A stretch of 64,000 nt of DNA from the NCBI RefSeq assembly GCF_001425325.1, contig NZ_LMEH01000001.1:1039898-1103897 (forward strand), written 5' to 3'. This DNA comes from Leifsonia sp. Root1293. GTDB lineage: Bacteria > Actinomycetota > Actinomycetes > Actinomycetales > Microbacteriaceae. The notes beneath the pieces are model-generated. The model ran no database searches. It worked only from the letters and a program-made list of their open reading frames with translations, and was not told the origin of the DNA. Below are positions 8,350 through 16,062 of this stretch, piece by piece. Each line of letters starts with the position of its first letter. Positions within the stretch are counted from its first letter, which is position 1. A program made the translations under genes and the position numbers.

Positions 8350-9423
8350 ATGAGTTGGTGGACAGAGTTCTGGGATACGTTCAGCGCAGCATTCTGGGCG
8401 GAATTCACGGCGAAGACGATCGCCGTCGTCGCCATCGTCATCGGGGCGCTGCTGCTGCGGTGGATCCTGCACTTCGTCATCGAGAAGGTGGTGCACCGCA
8501 TCGTCACCGGTGCCAAGAAGGGGCAGGCGAGCGACGACACGCAGGCGATAGCAGCGGCATCGCCTCTCGCCGCCGTGCGCATCGTGCAGCGCACCCGCAC
8601 TCTCGGCTCCGTGCTCAGCAACGTCGTCAACGTGACGATCTTCATCGTGGCCGTGCTCATGATCGTGAGCACGATCAGCCCGAGCATCCTCGGTTCGTTC
8701 GCCCTGCTCTCCGCTGCGATCGGCGCCGGTCTCGGCTTCGGTGCGCAGAACATCGTGAAGGATGCCCTCAACGGCATCTTCATGGTCATGGAGGACCAGT
8801 TGGGCGTCGGCGACGTCGTCGACACGGGGCCGGCGACGGGGATCGTCGAGGCCGTCGGCATCCGGATCACGCAGATCAGGGACGTCAACGGCACGCTCTG
8901 GTTCGTTCGGAACGGTGAGATCCTGCGCGTCGGCAACATGTCGCAGGGCTGGGCCCGCGTGATCATCGACCTCGCCGTGCCCTACGAGGCCGACGTCGAG
9001 GCGGTCGAGAAGGCGATGCTCGAGACGGCGCTGGAATTCGCCGCGACGCCGAAGTGGCGCAGCCGCGTGCTCGAGAAGCCCGAGCTGTGGGGCATGGAAT
9101 CGATCTCCGCCGAAGCCGTCGTCATCAGGATCGTCGTCAAGGTGCGCACCTCGGCCAAGGACGACGTGTCCCGCGAACTGCGCATGCGCTTGAAGAAGGC
9201 CCTCGACGCCATGGGCGTCAAGCTCCCGTCGCTGAACAGCATCGTGCTGACCGGATTCGACGGTGCTGCCAGTGTGAAGGGCGCGAAGCCTCCGCGCACC
9301 AAGCCCCTCGAGACCATTCCGGCGAACAAGAACACCGCACCCCGGCTGCCCCGCAGGGTGCGCGCTCCGAAGAAGCCTCCGGAGTCCCCGCCGACCCCGC
9401 CGACCGTGAATCCCGAGGGCTGA
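8350..9423 (+). CDS. MscS-family mechanosensitive ion channel
   Basis: Small-conductance mechanosensitive channel of the plasma membrane, opening to release solutes on hypo-osmotic shock. 357 aa. Three hydrophobic segments are visible near residues 22-45, 90-112 and 115-140. The last is Gly/Ala-rich (AAIGAGLGFGAQNIVKD) like the pore-lining TM3 and leads into the beta domain (EDQLGVGDVV). The C-terminal 70 residues are Pro/Lys/Arg-rich and probably a disordered cytosolic tail. The globin gene begins 6 bases after its stop, so the two are probably cotranscribed. Confidence 0.9.
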   Translation: MSWWTEFWDTFSAAFWAEFTAKTIAVVAIVIGALLLRWILHFVIEKVVHRIVTGAKKGQASDDTQAIAAASPLAAVRIVQRTRTLGSVLSNVVNVTIFIVAVLMIVSTISPSILGSFALLSAAIGAGLGFGAQNIVKDALNGIFMVMEDQLGVGDVVDTGPATGIVEAVGIRITQIRDVNGTLWFVRNGEILRVGNMSQGWARVIIDLAVPYEADVEAVEKAMLETALEFAATPKWRSRVLEKPELWGMESISAEAVVIRIVVKVRTSAKDDVSRELRMRLKKALDAMGVKLPSLNSIVLTGFDGAASVKGAKPPRTKPLETIPANKNTAPRLPRRVRAPKKPPESPPTPPTVNPEG

Positions 9424-9429
9424 TCCGCC

Positions 9430-9936
9430 ATGACCGACGCCACCCGACCGGGCGATCGCGCCACCCCCTCCGTTGCGCCCGCTGCCGAGCCATCGGCCGC
9501 ACCAGTCGGCGTCCCCGCTTCAGTGCACCTCCGCGACGGCGAGAACGGCCCCGGAGTCGTGCCGACCTTCTACGAGCAGATCGGCGGCCGACCCACCTTT
9601 CAGAAGCTGGTGCACGAGTTCTATCTCGGCATCGCCGCCGACCCTGTTCTGAAGCCCATGTACCCGGAGGAGGACCTCGGCCCGGCCGAGGAACGCCTCA
9701 CGCTCTTCCTCGAGCAGTACTGGGGAGGACCCGGCACCTACAGCGCCCAGCGCGGGCATCCGCGGCTGCGCCTCCGCCACCAGCCGTTCAAGGTGAACCC
9801 CGATGCCCGCGACCGATGGCTCCTCCACATGCGACACGCCGTGGACACTCTGGCGTTGTCGCCGCTCGACGACGCCACTCTGTGGGACTATCTCGAACGC
9901 GCGGCCTTCGCGATGGTCAACACCTTCGACGACTGA
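9430..9936 (+). CDS. glbO: Truncated haemoglobin, group II (GlbO-like)
   Basis: Haem protein of the 2-on-2 globin fold, thought in this group to handle O2, NO or peroxide. 168 aa: an Ala/Pro-rich N-terminal extension of about 40 residues, then the globin core from TFYEQIGGRPTF. The proximal His lies in LRHQPFKV and group II features such as the GHPRLRLRH segment and the Trp in RDRWLLHM are present. It begins 6 bases after the MscS-like gene. In M. tuberculosis glbO also lies near pepN, so this is conserved neighbourhood rather than a new association. Confidence 0.92.
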   Translation: MTDATRPGDRATPSVAPAAEPSAAPVGVPASVHLRDGENGPGVVPTFYEQIGGRPTFQKLVHEFYLGIAADPVLKPMYPEEDLGPAEERLTLFLEQYWGGPGTYSAQRGHPRLRLRHQPFKVNPDARDRWLLHMRHAVDTLALSPLDDATLWDYLERAAFAMVNTFDD

Positions 9937-9957
9937 GGTCGAACGACCGACACGGCA

Positions 9958-9968
9958 CCCCCCCCCCC
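9958..9968 (+). repeat. Run of 11 cytosines between glbO and the FAD dehydrogenase
   Basis: An uninterrupted C11 tract, followed by CACC-rich sequence, lies about 60 bases before the next start codon. It could vary in length by slippage or could reflect sequencing uncertainty. It is not inside a coding frame. Confidence 0.7.
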
Positions 9969-10028
9969 ACCGCACCGGCACCACCCAGCAGCACCACCCA
10001 CCTGCACCACCTGTGACGAAGGAGCCAC

Positions 10029-11678
10029 ATGTCTGAATCCGCCGACGCCATCGTGGTCGGAGCCGGCCTCGCCGGTCTGACCGCAGCCGCCGAACTGGTG
10101 CTCGCAGGCAAGAAGGTGATCCTCGTGGAGCAGGAACCCGCTGCATCATTCGGAGGCCAGGCGTGGTGGTCGTTCGGCGGTCTCTTCCTCATCGACTCCC
10201 CCGAACAGCGGCGCATGGGGGTCAAGGACTCTCGCGACCTCGCTGCCCAGGACTGGTTCGGCTCGGCTGGCTTCGATCGCGACGAGGACGAGTGGGGCAG
10301 GCGGTGGGCAGAGGCCTACCTCGATTTCGCGGCCGGCGAGAAGCGAGCCTGGCTGCACAGCATGGGCGTGCGCTGGTTCCCGGTCGTCGGCTGGGCGGAG
10401 CGCGGCGGCTATGGCGCGGTGGGTCCAGGCAACTCGGTCCCCCGCTTCCACATCACCTGGGGCACCGGACCCGGCGTCGTGGCGCCGTTCGCCGATCGCG
10501 TGAAGGCGGGTGAAGCAGCTGGACTCGTCCGCATCCGGCACCGTCATCGTGTCGACGGCCTCATCGTCGACGACGGCGCGGTCGTCGGAGTGCACGGGGC
10601 GATCCTGGCTCCGGATGCCGCAGACCGGGGGGAGCCCAGCAATCGCGACGTCGTGGGCGAGTTCAGGTTCGAGGCCCCTGCCGTCATCGTCGCATCGGGC
10701 GGTATCGGCGGCAATCACGACCTGGTGCGGGCGCAGTGGCCGAAGCGCCTGGGCGAGCCGCCGGCGACGATGCTCTCGGGCGTCCCCGCGCATGTCGACG
10801 GGCGCATGCTGGGCATCACGGAGCAGGCCGGTGCACGCCTCGTGAACGGCGATCGCATGTGGCACTACACCGAGGGCATCACGAACTACGCTCCGATCTG
10901 GGACAAGCACGGCATCCGCATCCTGCCGGGACCGTCGTCGCTCTGGTTCGATGCCGAGGGCAAGCGTCTCCCGGGGCCGCTGTTCCCGGGCTTCGACACC
11001 CTCGGAACGCTGGAGCACATCGTCGCCACCGGACACGACTACAGCTGGTTCGTGCTCACCCAGAAGATCATCGAGAAGGAGTTCGCCCTGTCGGGCAGCG
11101 AGCAGAACCCCGACCTCACCGGGAAGGACCTCAGGCTTCTCGCGCAGCGCGTGAAGGCGGGGGCCCCGGGCCCGGTCGAGGCGTTCAAGGAGAAGGGCGT
11201 CGACTTCGTGGTGGCCGACACCCTGCCCGAGCTCCTGGTGGGCATGAGGAAGCTGTCGCCGGACGTCGAACTCGACGTCGCCGGCATCGAGCGCGAGATC
11301 ACCGCCCGAGACCGGGAGCTCGACAACGAGTTCTCCAAGGACGCGCAGGTCAACGCCCTGCGGAGCGCCCGCAAGTACCGGGGCGACAAGCTCATCAGGG
11401 TGGCCAGTCCGCACCGCATCCTCGACCCGGCTGCCGGTCCGCTCATCGCCGTGAAGCTGCACATCCTCACGCGCAAGAGCCTGGGCGGCATCCAGACGAA
11501 CCTCGACGGTCAGGCTCTCGGAGCTGACGGCTCACCGATCAGGGGCCTCTACGCCGCTGGCGAGGCCAGCGGGTTCGGCGGTGGCGGGGTGCACGGCTAC
11601 CGCGCCCTCGAGGGCACGTTCCTCGGCGGATGCCTGTTCACCGGCCGGCAGGCCGGGCGGGCGGTCGCGCGGCTCTAG
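10029..11678 (+). CDS. FAD-binding dehydrogenase (FAD_binding_2 type)
   Basis: Flavoprotein of the fumarate reductase/3-ketosteroid dehydrogenase-like superfamily. 549 aa. The N-terminal dinucleotide fold is clear (DAIVVGAGLAGLTAA, then an acidic residue in ILVEQEP). A second FAD-binding region near the C terminus reads GLYAAGEASGFGGGG. The family is usually annotated only as FAD-binding dehydrogenase, and the substrate is unknown. No signal peptide, so cytosolic. GGAG lies 8 bases before the ATG. It follows glbO by 92 bases containing the C11 tract and is followed by a dispersed palindromic repeat. Confidence 0.85.
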   Translation: MSESADAIVVGAGLAGLTAAAELVLAGKKVILVEQEPAASFGGQAWWSFGGLFLIDSPEQRRMGVKDSRDLAAQDWFGSAGFDRDEDEWGRRWAEAYLDFAAGEKRAWLHSMGVRWFPVVGWAERGGYGAVGPGNSVPRFHITWGTGPGVVAPFADRVKAGEAAGLVRIRHRHRVDGLIVDDGAVVGVHGAILAPDAADRGEPSNRDVVGEFRFEAPAVIVASGGIGGNHDLVRAQWPKRLGEPPATMLSGVPAHVDGRMLGITEQAGARLVNGDRMWHYTEGITNYAPIWDKHGIRILPGPSSLWFDAEGKRLPGPLFPGFDTLGTLEHIVATGHDYSWFVLTQKIIEKEFALSGSEQNPDLTGKDLRLLAQRVKAGAPGPVEAFKEKGVDFVVADTLPELLVGMRKLSPDVELDVAGIEREITARDRELDNEFSKDAQVNALRSARKYRGDKLIRVASPHRILDPAAGPLIAVKLHILTRKSLGGIQTNLDGQALGADGSPIRGLYAAGEASGFGGGGVHGYRALEGTFLGGCLFTGRQAGRAVARL

Positions 11679-11731
11679 GCGGCCACGTTCGCTGAGGGCC
11701 CAGCGCAGCGACCGTCCGAAGCGCAGCGTGA

Positions 11732-11769
11732 GCGCTTCGACCGCGGCCTGCGCCCGGGCCTCAGCGACC
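11732..11769 (-). repeat. Dispersed repeat, family A (copy 1)
   Basis: Read on the minus strand this 38-base element matches 41376-41413 at about 36 of 38 positions and is a weaker match to 49017-49054 (minus). Its core is GCTGAGGCCCGGGCGCAG followed by CGCGGTCGAAGCGC. It lies between two convergent genes, where it may also act as a terminator. Confidence 0.7.
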
Positions 11770-11781
11770 GGCCATGATCGC

Positions 11782-12453
11782 TCAGCCCTTGAGCGACCAG
11801 GCCTTGCGACGGATCAGCACGTGACCCCTGGTCGACGTCAGGCGTGTCCAGGGTCCGGTCTCGAAGACGTTCACGGGGTCGTCGGCGTGCAGGAAGCCCA
11901 GGCTGAGGGCCGCGAACGCCGCCCCGGCCGGAACGTGCTCGAGGCCATCGATGGGGCGACCCCACACCTCGGCGCGGGCACGGGTCACGAGCTGTTCGCC
12001 CGTGCCCGTCGGCACGGCGTCGGCGATCTCGGCGATGCCGGCGTGGGCGGCGAGTTCGAGGTGCACGGCATCCGTCGAACCCTGAGGGTGCCACCCGCCG
12101 CGCGGGGGCGAGATACCGGCCCACGTGACGCTGCCGACCTCGTGCGGCACGCCGATCTCGGCCGGGCCGTCGCCACCTGCGCCCTCGACGCGGGCGAGCC
12201 GGTCGAGCAGCGATCGGCTCGGAACGACGGCGTCGAAGGAGCCGGAGTCGGCCAGCGCGAAGGTGCGCAGTCCGAGCACGGTCGGCGTCTCGTCGAGGAG
12301 GCCGCGGGGGTAGAGGATCGCCGTGTAGACGGCGAGCACGCCCGAGCCCGCGATCAGGCGCACGGAACCGTCCTCCACGCGAGAGGCTCGGGACAGGTAG
12401 GTGGTGAGGTCGCCGACGCTCGGGCGATCGGCGAGAAGGAATGACTGGCTCAT
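11782..12453 (-). CDS. Conserved hypothetical protein (223 aa)
   Basis: I do not recognise this protein. It has no signal peptide or membrane segment and starts MSQSFLLADRPSVGDL. Ala- and Gly-rich with scattered Trp (VTWAGISPPRGGWHPQG), it is plausibly a soluble globular enzyme or binding protein. It is transcribed divergently from the TesB-like thioesterase across an 82-base region. The minus strand of that region contains TAGTTT followed by AGAGGG just before the ATG, so this start has both a -10-like box and a ribosome site. Confidence 0.7.
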   Translation of the reverse strand: MSQSFLLADRPSVGDLTTYLSRASRVEDGSVRLIAGSGVLAVYTAILYPRGLLDETPTVLGLRTFALADSGSFDAVVPSRSLLDRLARVEGAGGDGPAEIGVPHEVGSVTWAGISPPRGGWHPQGSTDAVHLELAAHAGIAEIADAVPTGTGEQLVTRARAEVWGRPIDGLEHVPAGAAFAALSLGFLHADDPVNVFETGPWTRLTSTRGHVLIRRKAWSLKG

Positions 12454-12535
12454 CTGCCCTCTAAACTACCGGAGGGATGGGCCCCGCCTCGCATCGGTGC
12501 GCCCCCACTCCGCGCGACACGAACACGAGGTTGAC

Positions 12536-13408
12536 ATGACGAACCCCATCGACGGCCTGCTCGACGTGCTCGATCTGGTCGACACCGGGGCGCGCACCGA
12601 AGAGGACATCTTCACCGGCCCGAGCCAGTGGATGCCCCACGGTCGAGTCTTCGGCGGGCAGGTGCTCGCGCAGTCCGTCGTCGCCGCCGGCCGCACGGTC
12701 CCCGACGACCGCGCTGTGCACTCGATGCACGGCTACTTCCTGCGTCCCGGCGACGTGAACCTGCCGATCACCTTCTCGGTCGACCGCATCCACGACGGCC
12801 GGTCCTTCGCCACCAGGCGCACGCAGGCCTACCAGAACGGCGTGCCGATCCTGTCGATGATCGCGTCGTTCCAGGATCCCGATGCCGGGGTCGACCACCA
12901 GATCGAGATGCCGAGCGACATCCCCGATGCAGAATCGCTACCCACGACCGCCGACCTCATCGGGCACATCGACCACGACGTGGCGCGTTACTGGTCAACG
13001 GAGCGCGCGTTCGACGTCCGCCACGTCGAGTCGCCGATCTTCCTCTCCGTCGAGGGCGAGCGTGTCGCCCATCAGGCCGTGTGGATGAAGGCGGCCGGAA
13101 CGCTTCCCGACGACGACAGACTGCACCGGGCCGCTCTCGCCTATGCGACCGACTACTCCATCCTCGAGTCGCCCATGCGGCGGCACGGCGTCCCCTGGGC
13201 GATGCGGGGACTCAGAGTGGCGAGCCTCGATCACGCCATGTGGTGGCACCGCCCTGGCCGCGTCGACGAGTGGATGCTGTACGTGCAGGACTCCCCCAGC
13301 GCCTCCGGCGGTCGCGGTCTCGCTCGCGGAAGCATCTTCAGCGCCGACGGCGTGCTGCTGGCCAGCGTCGCCCAGGAGGGCATGATCCGCGTTCCCGACG
13401 CCCGCTGA
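12536..13408 (+). CDS. tesB: Acyl-CoA thioesterase II (TesB family)
   Basis: Hydrolyses acyl-CoA to free acid and CoA. 290 aa, the usual length for the double-hotdog TesB family. Recognisable segments are FGGQVLAQSVVAAGRTV, the HSMHGYFLRPGD motif in the first hotdog, and in the second hotdog SLDHAMWWHRP with the conserved Asp/His. ATG at 12536 is chosen over upstream in-frame starts because CACGAGG lies about 6 bases ahead and homologues begin at this point. Divergent from the 223-aa gene. Confidence 0.9.
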   Translation: MTNPIDGLLDVLDLVDTGARTEEDIFTGPSQWMPHGRVFGGQVLAQSVVAAGRTVPDDRAVHSMHGYFLRPGDVNLPITFSVDRIHDGRSFATRRTQAYQNGVPILSMIASFQDPDAGVDHQIEMPSDIPDAESLPTTADLIGHIDHDVARYWSTERAFDVRHVESPIFLSVEGERVAHQAVWMKAAGTLPDDDRLHRAALAYATDYSILESPMRRHGVPWAMRGLRVASLDHAMWWHRPGRVDEWMLYVQDSPSASGGRGLARGSIFSADGVLLASVAQEGMIRVPDAR

Positions 13409-13474
13409 CGTAGCGGCCGAGCACGCACCGCCGAGCACCGAGCACCGTGCACTGTGCACCACGATCGGCATCGC

Positions 13475-14311
13475 TCAGCGGTCGAGATCGGCCTGCAACA
13501 GCACGTCGTCGGAATCGAGGGCGCGGATGTCCACCATCGATATCCGGTCGATGGGCAGGTCCGTCGATCCGTCCGCACGGATGTCGGTGCCCGGCTTCGC
13601 CGTCCAGCTCGAGACCAGCCGGGCGTCGCCTGCATCATCGGTGACATAGAGGCCGTAGCGGTCGGATGCCGCGGACCCGCCTGTGCCGGCCGTCGAACCG
13701 GGCTTCCCGTACCGGTCGCCCGCGGTGCCGTCTCCCCCGTTCTCCGCGTCTCCGGCGACATCGGTGTACTGGCAGTGCGTCGAGAAGGCGGTCCCCCAGG
13801 ACTTCCCGACCACTCGCACGTCGGCGCTCAGCGCGGTCTGGCCGGTGCTGTCGAGGTGGAGCGTCTCAGCCCGCACAGCCGGAGGACTCCCCACACCGCC
13901 GAGGGAGAGCACCAAGGCCACTGTCGCAGCCACTGCAGCGAGTGCAGCCACCATGACGAACCGACGACCACGGCGGCGACCGCGCGGCGACGGCGAGATG
14001 ACGTCACGCTGAGGGGTCGGGGTCTGAGTGGGAGGCTGCGCGGGGGCGACACCGGACGGCTCTGGCGCTCCACCGACCGGCTCGGGCACGGCACGCGCCG
14101 CCTCGGCCGCTTCGGCGCCTCCGGCATCCGGAATCTCCTCCATCGACACCTTCGACAGCAGTCCGGGCATTCCGGCGACCTCGGCGACGGCGGCGCTGCA
14201 GCGGGGACAGGTCGCGAGGTGCGCCTCGTACTCGAGTCGTTCCCGCGTGCTCAACGCGCCCAGCACGTAGGCGGCGTCCCAGTCCGAGAAGGCGTCGATC
14301 GTCGCGCTCAT
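13475..14311 (-). CDS. Membrane-anchored zinc anti-sigma factor
   Basis: Holds the adjacent ECF sigma factor inactive at the membrane. 278 aa. The N-terminal cytosolic domain has the zinc anti-sigma motif HXXXCXXC (His31, Cys35, Cys38 in HLATCPRC). A Pro/Glu-rich linker and a basic stretch lead to one membrane helix at about residues 118-140, followed by an extracytoplasmic domain of about 135 residues that I do not recognise. That outer domain contains a single Cys (THCQY) and a Gly/Ser-rich loop and is the likely sensor. The ATG overlaps the sigma stop by four bases (ATGA), so the pair is translationally coupled, as in sigL-rslA and sigK-rskA operons. Confidence 0.9.
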   Translation of the reverse strand: MSATIDAFSDWDAAYVLGALSTRERLEYEAHLATCPRCSAAVAEVAGMPGLLSKVSMEEIPDAGGAEAAEAARAVPEPVGGAPEPSGVAPAQPPTQTPTPQRDVISPSPRGRRRGRRFVMVAALAAVAATVALVLSLGGVGSPPAVRAETLHLDSTGQTALSADVRVVGKSWGTAFSTHCQYTDVAGDAENGGDGTAGDRYGKPGSTAGTGGSAASDRYGLYVTDDAGDARLVSSWTAKPGTDIRADGSTDLPIDRISMVDIRALDSDDVLLQADLDR

Positions 14312-14817
14312 CGGCCCGTCACCCCCCGCTCCTGAAGGGCGAGCCGCAGGGCGCGCAGCGCGTAGTGCAGCCGTGACTTGACGGTCCCGCTCGGCACGCC
14401 GAGCTCGTCGGCTGCCTCGGCCACGGAGCGCCCGCCGTAGTAGACGATCACGAGAACCGCTCGGTGATCACGGCTCAGCTCTCCGATCGCGTCTGCGATC
14501 AGCCAGCGGTCGAGGGCGGCATCAGTCGCATCCGCCTCCATGACCTCGGGAACGTCGTACACGGCGAACTCCTGCTGCACGCGCGCGCTCCTCCTGTCGT
14601 CGATCACGAGATTGCGAGTGACGGTGAACAGCCAGGCGCGTGCCGAATTCTCGGACTGGTCGAGGATCTCCGGACGCCGCCAGGCCCGCAGCATGACCTC
14701 CTGCACGATGTCGTCGGCGAGGGCCCTGTCGCCGGTCAGCCGCACGACGTAGCGCCACAACGCCGGGGCATGCTCCTCCTGGATGACGCGCAGGGCCTCG
14801 GCCCGTTCATCGCCCAT
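14308..14817 (-). CDS. ECF RNA polymerase sigma factor, SigL-like
   Basis: Extracytoplasmic-function sigma factor, 169 aa. Region 2 reads ALADDIVQEVMLRAWRRP and region 4 reads AADELGVPSGTVKSRLHYA. The start is the ATG at 14817 because GGAGGTGT lies directly upstream; a longer frame reaching 14988 would read through its own promoter. That promoter (14837-14864) is TGAACC-N16-CGTGTT, the published mycobacterial SigL consensus, so the gene appears autoregulated. The operon continues into the membrane anti-sigma gene. SigL-like is an inference from promoter match and operon shape; SigK is the nearest alternative. Confidence 0.9.
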   Translation of the reverse strand: MGDERAEALRVIQEEHAPALWRYVVRLTGDRALADDIVQEVMLRAWRRPEILDQSENSARAWLFTVTRNLVIDDRRSARVQQEFAVYDVPEVMEADATDAALDRWLIADAIGELSRDHRAVLVIVYYGGRSVAEAADELGVPSGTVKSRLHYALRALRLALQERGVTGR

Positions 14818-14836
14818 GAGAGACACCTCCGTCGTT

Positions 14837-14864
14837 AACACGAACGTCCACCGCCATCGGTTCA
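14837..14864 (-). promoter_or_regulatory. SigL-type ECF promoter of the sigma/anti-sigma operon
   Basis: Minus strand: TGAACC at 14864-14859, a 16-base spacer, CGTGTT at 14842-14837. The expected start site falls near 14830, leaving a leader of about 14 bases that begins close to the GGAGGT ribosome site. Confidence 0.8.
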
Positions 14865-14888
14865 GATTCCCGAGTCGACGACATCGGT

Positions 14889-14916
14889 TGAACCATTCAC
14901 GGGGCTGCACCGTGTT
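14889..14916 (+). promoter_or_regulatory. SigL-type ECF promoter of the Rieske/DUF2231 operon
   Basis: Plus strand: TGAACC at 14889-14894, a 16-base spacer, CGTGTT at 14911-14916. Both hexamers and the spacing are identical to the divergent promoter at 14837-14864, although the spacer sequences are unrelated. The transcript would have a leader of nearly 90 bases containing a small hairpin (TCCGCC-TCCG-GGCGGA, 14941-14956). Confidence 0.8.
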
Positions 14917-15009
14917 CCCGGTAGACCCATCTTCCTCGCCTCCGCCTCCGGGCGGAACAGCAGTCCCAGTCCGGCCCCATCCCGTCACAACGAGAGGATC
15001 GCCCTCATC

Positions 15010-15498
15010 ATGACCGAGCAGAAGATCATCACCCGCCGCTCAGCACTCGTCATCGGCGGTGCCGGAGCGAGCGCCATCGCCCTCGCGGCGTGCACGCCCG
15101 GAACCGAGACGGGGTCTGCGCCGTCCGATTCGGCGACGGATGCGGCCACGCCGGCACCGTCATCGTCGACCGGCAGCACACCTGACGCTGGAGCCACGTC
15201 GGGAACCGAGGTCGCGAAGCTCGCCGACATCCCCGTCGGCGGTTCGATCGACGCGAAACTCGGCGGCGACCCGATCGTGCTGGCGCAGCCGACCGCCGGA
15301 GAAGTCGTGGGATTCAGCGCGATCTGCACCCACCAACAGTGCGTCGTGGCGGCGGCTGAGACGGAGTTCGACTGCCCGTGCCACCAGTCCCGCTTCGACG
15401 CGGCAACCGGGGAGCCCTTCCCCGGGAGCAAGGCGCTGACCGGCCTCGCGAAGCTCACCATCACCGTCGACGGCGACACCGTGCTCGCAACGGCCTGA
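15010..15498 (+). CDS. Rieske [2Fe-2S] lipoprotein
   Basis: Exported iron-sulfur protein, 162 aa. The N terminus has twin arginines (TRRSAL), a hydrophobic stretch and a lipobox (ALAAC, Cys28), suggesting Tat export and lipid anchoring. A Ser/Thr/Pro linker leads to a Rieske domain: box 1 CTHQQC (Cys106, His108, Cys111) and box 2 CPCH (Cys122, Cys124, His125). By family knowledge, Cys106/His108 and Cys122/His125 bind the cluster and Cys111-Cys124 form a disulfide. It is too small for the QcrA subunit. It follows a SigL-type promoter and is 19 bases upstream of a DUF2231 membrane protein, its probable electron partner. Confidence 0.9.
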   Translation: MTEQKIITRRSALVIGGAGASAIALAACTPGTETGSAPSDSATDAATPAPSSSTGSTPDAGATSGTEVAKLADIPVGGSIDAKLGGDPIVLAQPTAGEVVGFSAICTHQQCVVAAAETEFDCPCHQSRFDAATGEPFPGSKALTGLAKLTITVDGDTVLATA

Positions 15499-15517
15499 GC
15501 CGGCGGCATCCGTCAGC

Positions 15518-16021
15518 ATGGACTACTCCTTCAGCGGACTCCCGCTTCACATCCTCCTCGTGCACGCCGTTGTCATCGTGGTTCCCGTCGCCGCGATCGT
15601 GGTGCTCCTGGCCGCCGTGTGGCCACGCGCACGGCGATGGCTCGGACTGGCGACGCCCATACTCGGTGTCCTCGCCGCGGCTCTGGTCTACGTGGCGAAG
15701 GAGGCGGGCGAATGGCTGAAGGATCGCCTGCCCGACTCCCCGCTCATCCAGGAGCACGCCGAGCTCGGCGACACCCTGTTGCCGTGGGCCATCGCCCTGG
15801 CCGTCCTCTCCATCGCCGTGTACTTCTGGTATCTCGTGATCGGGCGGCGCGCCGATGACAGCGCGCCCTCGCCTGCTGTGCGACGGATCGTCGCGATCAT
15901 CCTGGCTGTCGCCGCCGTGGTCGTGGTGCCGGCGGGCATCATCACCACGGTGATCATCGGGGAGTCGGGCTCGCGCGCCGTCTGGGAGGGATCATTCAGC
16001 GACACCCCGCTCGAGAAGTGA
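15518..16021 (+). CDS. DUF2231 integral membrane protein
   Basis: 167 aa, four membrane segments at about residues 10-32, 41-60, 88-108 and 123-148. The N-terminal signature GLPLHILLVHAVVIVVPVA with two His residues fits the DUF2231 family, members of which I recall being linked or fused to Rieske domains; the histidines suggest haem or quinone contact, but that is inference. It is the second gene of the SigL-type operon after the Rieske lipoprotein. Function is unestablished. Confidence 0.85.
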   Translation: MDYSFSGLPLHILLVHAVVIVVPVAAIVVLLAAVWPRARRWLGLATPILGVLAAALVYVAKEAGEWLKDRLPDSPLIQEHAELGDTLLPWAIALAVLSIAVYFWYLVIGRRADDSAPSPAVRRIVAIILAVAAVVVVPAGIITTVIIGESGSRAVWEGSFSDTPLEK

Positions 16022-16062
16022 GCCCGGGTCCCGCGCCGTGGTCCCCGTACCGGGTGCCGGGC

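Noticed and set aside
14818-14988. N-terminal extension of the sigma factor from 14988
   Set aside because: It would contain the gene's own ECF promoter and adds residues unlike any sigma factor; GGAGGTGT lies just before the internal ATG at 14817.
15010-15498. Rieske protein as the QcrA subunit of the bc1 complex
   Set aside because: It is much shorter than actinobacterial QcrA, is lipobox-anchored, and has no cytochrome genes nearby.
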